DNA of 12,330 nucleotides from Bellilinea sp034411135 (lineage in GTDB: Bacteria; Chloroflexota; Anaerolineae; Anaerolineales; Anaerolineaceae). The stretch spans positions 1 through 12,330 of the forward strand of contig DAOUMN010000014.1 in assembly GCA_034411135.1 (NCBI GenBank). The letters are read 5' to 3'. The position numbers and the translations under genes were made by a program. Every line of letters begins with the position of its first letter. The first letter of the stretch is position 1. The notes under the pieces are model-generated. The model had not been told where the DNA came from. It made no database searches and saw nothing but the letters and a program-made list of their open reading frames with translations. Positions 7,318-12,330 of this stretch are shown here, piece by piece.

Positions 7318-7581
7318 ATGGGTTGGTTAGAGCGCCTTACAGGGAAAAAAGACAAAAGCGCCGATCAGGCAAAAGAGCGGTTAAAATTGGTCCTGATTCA
7401 TGATCGGACCGACATTACCCCGCACCAATTGGAGATCATGAAAAACGAACTGCTGGAAGTAATTTCGCGGCATGTGGCAATTGATCCGAATGCGGTGCGC
7501 ATTGACATGGCGCAAGAGGGACGCGAACAACGCCTGATTGCGGATATTCCTCTGCGAGCGGCTAATTCGCGCCGAAAATAA
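7318..7581 (+). CDS. minE: Cell division topological specificity factor MinE
   Basis: It stimulates the MinD ATPase and drives the pole-to-pole movement of MinC and MinD. From the ATG at 7318 it has 87 residues, the usual size. MGWLERLTGK (1-10) is a short amphipathic membrane-binding helix. RLKLVLIHDR (21-30) is the highly conserved MinD-contacting segment that changes between helix and strand. ITPHQLEIMKNELLEVISRH (33-52) is the long helix of the topological-specificity domain, and the rest forms the beta dimer. The TTG at 7312 would add only two residues and is too close to the ribosome binding site. The start lies 2 bases after the minD stop, so coupled translation is likely. Its presence implies an oscillating Min system, not the DivIVA-anchored kind. 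Confidence 0.93.
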   Translation: MGWLERLTGKKDKSADQAKERLKLVLIHDRTDITPHQLEIMKNELLEVISRHVAIDPNAVRIDMAQEGREQRLIADIPLRAANSRRK

Positions 7582-7602
7582 CTTTTTACAGGTAAGTATG
7601 AA

Positions 7603-8730
7603 ATGTTAAGACGGGAAACATGGCGTCATTTTGATTACTGGTTGTTCGGGGCGGTGTTGATCCTGTCTGTGTTTGGCATTATCATGATTCGCTCGGCAAT
7701 TGCCGGGAATCAGGAATTAGCCGGATCCGTACAAAGCCAGACGATCTATGTTGTGGCGGGGATGGTGATTATCCTGGTGACCGCTTCGATCAATTATCGA
7801 ACCTGGGCGTCGCTGACGAACCTGATGTACGCTTTAGGTGTGGGTATGTTGATTGGGATCAACCTGATTGGCGAGGCTGCCTTCGGCTCGACACGCTGGT
7901 TTCGGGCGGGTATCATCAATATCCAGCCATCTGAACTGGTCAAGATTATTATGATTATTGTTTTGGCTGGATATTTTTCCCGCACCCTCGACCAGCCGAA
8001 AAACCTGCTCTGGATTGCCAAGAGTGCCTTGATGACTTTTGGTATGGTGGTGTGGATCTTGCTGCAACCCAACCTTAGTACCTCGATTGTGGTCATTGTG
8101 ATCTGGTTTGCCATGTTATGGATTAGCGGGCTGCCAACCCGCTATATGATCGTATTTGGATTGATCGGCATCCTTGTATTGGGTTTGCTATTAGTTCTAC
8201 TGGTTTCCGGAGTGGAAATCCCGTTCATCCAGGATTATCAGATAACCCGGGTGGTCAATTTTCTTTTTCCTGATCCGAATGCCCGTCATGGCGAGACGTA
8301 TAATATCGAGCAAGCATTGATCACTATCGGTAATGGAGGGTTGTTTGGGCAGGGCTATGGTGGTGGTACCCAGGTACAACTTCGTTTTCTCAAAGTGCGC
8401 CATACCGATTTTATTTTCTCTGCCATGGCAGAGGAGTTCGGTTTTATCGGCACCTCGCTGGTGATCGGTTTGTTGGTTTTTGTTGTTGTCCGCTGCCTGG
8501 TTATTGCCCGCAAAGCGGCTGATTCCTTTGGAAGCCTGATTGCGTATGGCATCGCAATCTTGATTTTCTTTCAGATGGCGGTTAATATCGGGGTTAATCT
8601 CAACGTGCTGCCGGTCACCGGGTTGACCTTGCCTTTCATTAGTTATGGCGGTAGTTCGTTGCTCTCGCTGGTTCTGGGCATTGGGCTGGTCGAAAGCGTG
8701 GCTGCCCACAGCCAATCTTTGGATTTCTAA
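7603..8730 (+). CDS. rodA: Peptidoglycan glycosyltransferase RodA (SEDS family)
   Basis: A polytopic membrane enzyme that polymerises lipid II into glycan strands during elongation, paired with PBP2. The 375 residues carry about ten predicted membrane helices. SEDS motifs are FGSTRWFRAG (94-103) and QPSEL (108-112), then in the large outer loop GNGGLFGQGYGGG (243-255) and HTDFIFSAMAEEFGFIG (267-283). The Asp of HTDF (D269) matches the essential acidic residue of RodA/FtsW. The signature LPVTGLTLPFISYGGSS is at 336-352. Sequence alone separates RodA from FtsW poorly. The call follows from the mreBCD-mrdA operon and the short tails. The start has only a weak AGG about 10 bases upstream. An ATG at 7598 in another frame stops after three codons. 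Confidence 0.92.
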   Translation: MLRRETWRHFDYWLFGAVLILSVFGIIMIRSAIAGNQELAGSVQSQTIYVVAGMVIILVTASINYRTWASLTNLMYALGVGMLIGINLIGEAAFGSTRWFRAGIINIQPSELVKIIMIIVLAGYFSRTLDQPKNLLWIAKSALMTFGMVVWILLQPNLSTSIVVIVIWFAMLWISGLPTRYMIVFGLIGILVLGLLLVLLVSGVEIPFIQDYQITRVVNFLFPDPNARHGETYNIEQALITIGNGGLFGQGYGGGTQVQLRFLKVRHTDFIFSAMAEEFGFIGTSLVIGLLVFVVVRCLVIARKAADSFGSLIAYGIAILIFFQMAVNIGVNLNVLPVTGLTLPFISYGGSSLLSLVLGIGLVESVAAHSQSLDF

Positions 8731-8738
8731 GGAGCATC

Positions 8739-10250
8739 ATGTCTCACCCAGTCACTCCGGTTCGTGTTCGATTCGCGCCTTCTCCAACCGGACATCTTCA
8801 CATTGGTGGAGCGCGTACGGCTTTATATAACTATTTGATTGCTCGAAAAACTGGCGGGCAATTCATTCTTCGCATTGAAGACACTGACCGCAAACGATAC
8901 GTACCGGAGGCGGAACAGGAAATCATCGATGGGTTGCACTGGCTTGGTATCGATTGGGATGAAGGACCGGATAAAGACAGCCCGCATGGACCTTACCGTC
9001 AATCGCAGCGCAAGGAAATCTATCAGGAATATGCCCAAAGGCTGATTGAGCGTGGGCAGGCTTATTATTGCTTTTGTACGCCGCAAAGACTGGAGCAGGT
9101 ACGTCAGGAGCAACAAGCCCGTAAGGAATCGCCTCGTTATGATCGAACCTGCCGTCGTCTTGACCCGGATGATGCTCGACGGCGTGTGGAAGGCGGGGAA
9201 GCGCACGTGATTCGCTTTAAGACCCCGCAAAAAGGTGAGACCACGGTCACTGATTTGCTGCGCGGCGAGATCACAGTGGAGAACCGCGTATTGGATGATT
9301 ACATCCTGGTTAAATCTGATGGTCTGGCGCTCTACCACCTAGCTGCTGCTGTTGATGACCACCTGATGGGCATCACCCACGTGATTCGCGGTTCAGAATG
9401 GTTGCCGACATTTCCCTTGCACGGCTTGATTCATCGTGCTTTTGGCTGGCAGGAACCGGTCTGGGTGCATCTGTCCGTATTTCTCAAGCCGAGCGGAAAA
9501 GGAAAGATGTCTAAACGCGAGTCAGCCGAACTGATTAAAGACGGCTACTCCATTTTCCTAAAGGACTTGCAGGGGCTGGGTTATTTACCCGAGGCAGTGG
9601 TTAATTGGATCGCGTTGATGGGTTGGAGTTACGATGACCACACCGAATTTTTCACCATGCAGGATCTGATCGAAAAATTCAGTCTCGAACGCCTGAATCC
9701 CTCGCCAGCGGCGATCAACTTCACCAAGTTTGATCATTTTAACGGATTGCATATTCGCCATCTTGCGGTCAAAGACTTGGCGCAGCGCATTAAGCCTTTT
9801 TTCGTTCAAGCCGGTTATAACCCTTCGGATGAAATCTTACGAAAAATTACACCATTAATTCAGGAGCGACTGGCAGGTTTGGATGATGCGCCTGAAATGG
9901 CGGGCTTTTTCTTCAAGGATGAGGTTGAACCCGAGTCCACTCTCTTATTGGTCAAAGAGCTGTCAGTCAGCCAGTGTCGTCGATTGGCTGAACAGGTCCT
10001 GGAAATCTTTCAATCCCTTCCGAATGTGGAAGTGGAAACGACTGAACCGCCATTGCGCGAATTCGTTGAAGCGAGTGGATTAAAAGCAGGGCAGGTGTTT
10101 GGATTGATTCGTGTCGCGGTAACCGGACAAATGATTAGCCCGCCGTTGTTCGAGAGCATGGCAATCATTGGTAAGGATAAGGTCGTTCAAAGAATGGCTA
10201 GAGCGGTTGTTTTGCTGAATGCTTTGGAAAATCAGAGATCAGATTCGTGA
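8739..10250 (+). CDS. gltX: Glutamyl-tRNA synthetase
   Basis: It attaches glutamate to tRNA-Glu in the cytoplasm using ATP. Many bacteria without a glutaminyl-tRNA synthetase use the same enzyme to misload tRNA-Gln for later amidation by GatCAB. The 503 residues have the class I Rossmann core with RFAPSPTGHLHIGGAR (11-26, HIGH variant HIGG at 21-24), RIEDTD (45-50), and KMSKR (256-260). A zinc-finger-like insertion has C111-x-C113 and C138 within YDRTC. The helical anticodon-binding domain follows from about 320. AAGGAG (8729-8734) overlaps the rodA stop and lies 4 bases before the ATG, so the gene is probably read from the shape operon. I could not decide from sequence whether it is discriminating. 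Confidence 0.95.
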   Translation: MSHPVTPVRVRFAPSPTGHLHIGGARTALYNYLIARKTGGQFILRIEDTDRKRYVPEAEQEIIDGLHWLGIDWDEGPDKDSPHGPYRQSQRKEIYQEYAQRLIERGQAYYCFCTPQRLEQVRQEQQARKESPRYDRTCRRLDPDDARRRVEGGEAHVIRFKTPQKGETTVTDLLRGEITVENRVLDDYILVKSDGLALYHLAAAVDDHLMGITHVIRGSEWLPTFPLHGLIHRAFGWQEPVWVHLSVFLKPSGKGKMSKRESAELIKDGYSIFLKDLQGLGYLPEAVVNWIALMGWSYDDHTEFFTMQDLIEKFSLERLNPSPAAINFTKFDHFNGLHIRHLAVKDLAQRIKPFFVQAGYNPSDEILRKITPLIQERLAGLDDAPEMAGFFFKDEVEPESTLLLVKELSVSQCRRLAEQVLEIFQSLPNVEVETTEPPLREFVEASGLKAGQVFGLIRVAVTGQMISPPLFESMAIIGKDKVVQRMARAVVLLNALENQRSDS

Positions 10251-10339
10251 ATGGCAGCGTCCAGAAAACTCACAGTGTGTAATTATATGCCTGCGTAATC
10301 CGTCTGGCATTCAACCGCTGTCAAAATATTTGTGGATAT
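10251..10339. other. Convergent gap with nested inverted repeats, no clear terminator
   Basis: This 89-base gap separates the ends of gltX and the minus-strand lipoprotein gene. GGCAGCG (10253-10259) can pair with CGCTGTC (10316-10322, one G-T), and within it ATGCC (10287-10291) with GGCAT (10306-10310). Neither stem is followed by a T tract on either strand, so an intrinsic terminator is not supported although one would be expected for both genes. Confidence 0.25.
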
Positions 10340-12028
10340 TCACCTGCCCGGGCGGTGGTATAACTTGAAGGTGCCGACCTCAATGAGGCCATTTGCGGCA
10401 TCTTCTTTGGTCCACTCTTTTCTGGCAAAATACTCACCACCCAGCATTTCCCAGTCGGAGGCGATAAAACCCTCTTCCGGGTTGACCGGCAGACCCATCA
10501 TGCCCATTCCAAAGGAAAGCCCTTCCAGCAATTCGACGGGTGGGGCGTTAATGCCTCCCGTATTGCTGCCGAGTTCGGAAAAGTGAGTGACGAGGAAAAT
10601 ACCCCACCACAAGCCGCTGGGCGGCATGGAATAAGGGGGTGAATCGGGACAGGTGACGGTAAAGGTTTCGGTGGTGCGCTCCGGAAAGTAAGTCAACTCA
10701 ATGTCGCGGACATAACCCAACTCGTCAGTGGGCGAGCGGGTGTCGGAAACATATTTGAAGTCAATCAGGTGAAAGGTGCTGCCGCCGCGCTGGCTGTTGA
10801 CCCGGCAGCCCTTAACCCGGAAGTCGAACGATTCGTTGACCAGCGGAGCCTGACCGGTGAATTTCATATCAGCCGTGCTGAAGCGCATGGGGACTTTGGA
10901 ACGAACCACCGAGTCATAGCCATCCCCTTCCCCGGCATCAAATGTGGCCGAAGAGTAAAACTCCAGGTCAAACCGCAGGCACTGCTCGGTCAAGCGGCGC
11001 GCTTCCTGAGTGAGAGGTGAATCACCCTCACCCGCGCCGAGCAATTGAGCCTGCCGTTCGATTCCCAGCCAGACCGGGATCATACGGTGGATGATGTGGT
11101 CTTTGGCGCACAGTTCGTATTCTTCCTTCACGCAAACCAATCCGGCGGTCTGGAAGAGGTCGTTTATCTGACTCATCCCATCTTCTGAGCCCATGCCTAG
11201 CAGTTGCTTCTGGCGTTCAAAACTTAATGCAGTCTGGAGCGCCAGCCGGCCAGCCGCGCAAGATTCCCCTGCGGCGGCAATCCGCGGCTGAACCACCTCA
11301 CGCTCGAAGCGCTCGAATACGTCTTTGAAGATGGCAGCCAGATCCTCATCCGGATCGCCAGAGCCAAGCAATTGCTGCTGGCGCACCCGACTCAAATGAT
11401 AAGCCATTTCGCTTTGCAGACGGGCTTCAGCCGAGCCGCCCAGTCTCTGTCGGACAGGTTCAACATCAGCCAGTAGCCCCTTGGTCACACCGTAACCGCT
11501 GAAGTGCTGGATGAGAATTTTGACCTCGGCGGAACTGACAACCGGTGCTGCCAGAGTCAATTCATGATTGCTGTTCTGATAAGCGTACAAGATCTGTTGA
11601 TCTGGAGGAATAGCCTGAGACGGGGTGATGGTCAGCGTGGCGAAGTTATTGAAGAAAAACCCCTGCGGTTCGAGCTGCACGGCGTAAACCTCTCCGCTGC
11701 CGAAGGGTAGTCCGTTCAAACTGGTGAGGGGGGTCATGCCGATCCGAGTCTCGCTGGTCAAAGCATCGGCAGGGATTTCGAGTGTATAGCGTGTGCCATC
11801 CGCGCCAGTGGTAGTCAATGAACCACCGTCGAGAGAAATGAGAGATTCTACTTTTCGGGATGAATCTACTGCAATAGTAACAACAACCGGATCGGCGGGT
11901 TGTTCGAATACCCACTGGTAATCCACAGAATTGTGATTCTGGTTCACGGGGCTTGCCGGGCTGTTGTCTCCTCCGCAAGCAGATAAGCATAAGCCGATGA
12001 AGATGAGTAAAAATGAAATACGACTCAT
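10340..12028 (-). CDS. Predicted lipoprotein with ZU5-like domain and triplicated RQxQLLGxG motif, function unknown
   Basis: I do not recognise a characterised relative. The 562 residues begin with a short lipoprotein signal (membrane segment about 3-14) and lipobox LSAC with C18 as the lipid-modified residue. A Ser/Asn/Pro linker runs to about 35. Residues 60-183 resemble the ZU5-like beta domain of secreted proteins: SLDGGSL, then IPADAL (85-90), VQLEPQGFFFNN (117-128) and HFSGYGV (175-181). Residues 190-355 are helical with three copies of RQxQLLGxG (216, 272 and 325). The C-terminal 200 residues look beta-rich and end without known motifs. Apart from C18 the mature protein has six cysteines (257, 299, 307, 350, 408, 460), an even number that suits disulfides outside the membrane. 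GGTGGA (12041-12046) is a Shine-Dalgarno candidate 12 bases before the ATG. The gene is monocistronic and convergent to gltX. A surface or adhesion role is possible but unproven. Confidence 0.82.
   Translation of the reverse strand: MSRISFLLIFIGLCLSACGGDNSPASPVNQNHNSVDYQWVFEQPADPVVVTIAVDSSRKVESLISLDGGSLTTTGADGTRYTLEIPADALTSETRIGMTPLTSLNGLPFGSGEVYAVQLEPQGFFFNNFATLTITPSQAIPPDQQILYAYQNSNHELTLAAPVVSSAEVKILIQHFSGYGVTKGLLADVEPVRQRLGGSAEARLQSEMAYHLSRVRQQQLLGSGDPDEDLAAIFKDVFERFEREVVQPRIAAAGESCAAGRLALQTALSFERQKQLLGMGSEDGMSQINDLFQTAGLVCVKEEYELCAKDHIIHRMIPVWLGIERQAQLLGAGEGDSPLTQEARRLTEQCLRFDLEFYSSATFDAGEGDGYDSVVRSKVPMRFSTADMKFTGQAPLVNESFDFRVKGCRVNSQRGGSTFHLIDFKYVSDTRSPTDELGYVRDIELTYFPERTTETFTVTCPDSPPYSMPPSGLWWGIFLVTHFSELGSNTGGINAPPVELLEGLSFGMGMMGLPVNPEEGFIASDWEMLGGEYFARKEWTKEDAANGLIEVGTFKLYHRPGR
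11030..11383 (-). repeat. Three spaced copies of an RQxQLLGxG coding repeat
   Basis: Within the lipoprotein gene, RQQQLLGSG (11357-11383), RQKQLLGMG (11189-11215) and RQAQLLGAG (11030-11056) recur at steps of 56 and 53 residues. Each is followed within a few residues by acidic residues (DPDED, SED, EGD). A weaker fourth candidate, RQRLGGS, starts at residue 193. Codons differ between copies, so the motif is conserved in protein and not through recent DNA duplication. Confidence 0.75.
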
Positions 12029-12078
12029 GATAAGTTACATTCCACCAATTAATTTGCTATGTTGGATATATATTGTCA

Positions 12079-12106
12079 ATTTTAGCGCTCCAGAGCTCGA
12101 AGTCAA
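12079..12106 (-). promoter_or_regulatory. Promoter of the lipoprotein gene
   Basis: Read on the minus strand, TTGACT (12101-12106) and TAAAAT (12079-12084) stand 16 bases apart, each five of six matches to the sigma-70 consensus. Transcription would start near 12072 and leave a 44-base leader that contains GGTGGA. A perfect TTGACA at 12074-12079 just downstream lacks a matching -10. Confidence 0.58.
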
Positions 12107-12174
12107 GTAGGGAATTCTGTAATCTTCTATTATAGTTTGCTGTTCAGTTTGTGGTTTCTCTCTGCTTTGGAGTC

Positions 12175-12203
12175 TGGACAGAGCCCATATTCGGTGATAA
12201 AAT
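12175..12203 (+). promoter_or_regulatory. Promoter of the tRNA-Gln gene
   Basis: TGGACA (12175-12180) and TAAAAT (12198-12203) are separated by 17 bases, and TGA precedes the -10 as an extended element. The start of transcription would be near 12210, about 9 bases before the mature tRNA. Confidence 0.75.
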
Positions 12204-12218
12204 CGCCTTCGTTAGATT

Positions 12219-12289
12219 TGGGGGCTCGTCCAACGGCAGGACAGCAGACTCTGGATCTGTTGATAGGGGTTCGAATCCTCTGCCCCCAG
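12219..12289 (+). tRNA. tRNA-Gln (anticodon CUG)
   Basis: A complete cloverleaf. The acceptor TGGGGGC (12219-12225) pairs with GCCCCCA (12282-12288). The D stem is GTCC/GGAC (12228-12231, 12239-12242). The anticodon stem is GCAGA/TCTGT (12244-12248, 12256-12260) with loop CTCTGGA and anticodon CTG at 12251-12253. The T stem is AGGGG/CCTCT with loop TTCGAAT (12270-12276). The U1-A72 pair and G73 discriminator are typical glutamine identity elements. CCA is not encoded, since CCT follows the discriminator, and must be added after transcription. It decodes CAG codons. Confidence 0.97.
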
Positions 12290-12299
12290 CCTATTGGCG

Positions 12300-12325
12300 A
12301 AAGCACCCTCCAACGGGTGCTTTTT
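12300..12325 (+). terminator. Intrinsic terminator of the tRNA-Gln gene
   Basis: AAAGCACCC (12300-12308) pairs perfectly with GGGTGCTTT (12315-12323) around the loop TCCAAC. The T run at 12321-12325 follows. It lies 10 bases after the tRNA and ends a single-gene transcript. Confidence 0.92.
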
Positions 12326-12330
12326 CTCTA

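Noticed and set aside
10253..10322. Nested inverted repeats as a bidirectional terminator
   Set aside because: The stems are short or widely spaced and no T tract follows on either strand.
12074..12079. A perfect TTGACA on the minus strand as the lipoprotein -35
   Set aside because: No -10 better than three of six matches lies 16-18 bases downstream. The TTGACT-16-TAAAAT pair just upstream fits better.
1..12330. Mobile elements, phage genes, CRISPR arrays or a defence or biosynthetic system
   Set aside because: No transposase, integrase, regular repeat-spacer array or toxin-antitoxin pair is visible, and nearly all sequence is covered by intact genes. The window is mainly a housekeeping shape and division operon.

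Overview
This window looks like part of a bacterial chromosome of moderate GC content. The gene set, the single-operon joining of mre, mrdA, min and rodA genes, and the style of the proteins suggest Chloroflexota, perhaps class Anaerolineae. That placement is an inference from family resemblance, not from a search. No mobile element, CRISPR array, phage gene or broken gene is visible.

Layout. Positions 3-989 hold the 3' part of a radical SAM gene that continues off the left edge. A long hairpin with a T-rich tail (1011-1065) closes it. An extended -10 promoter (1096-1104) then starts a tight run of nine same-strand genes: mreB (TTG start at 1160), mreC, mreD, mrdA/PBP2, minC, minD, minE, rodA and gltX, ending at 10250. 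Gaps within the run are 2 to 49 bases. The first eight encode the machinery that sets cell shape and places the septum. MreB filaments with MreC and MreD organise the RodA-PBP2 peptidoglycan synthase, and MinC, MinD and MinE keep FtsZ rings away from unwanted sites. gltX (glutamyl-tRNA synthetase) rides at the end.

Convergent to gltX, on the minus strand (10340-12028), is a gene for a large predicted lipoprotein. It has a ZU5-like N-terminal beta domain, a helical middle with a triplicated RQxQLLGxG motif, and a C-terminal domain I do not recognise. Its promoter faces away from that of a tRNA-Gln(CUG) gene (12219-12289), which ends in a textbook intrinsic terminator.

The window is mostly housekeeping. 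The parts most worth a second look are: consensus-like -10 elements placed 8-9 bases before the minC and mreC start codons, which suggests leaderless internal transcripts; the contrast between genes with strong Shine-Dalgarno sites and genes with none; the six cysteines of PBP2; and the repeat-bearing lipoprotein.
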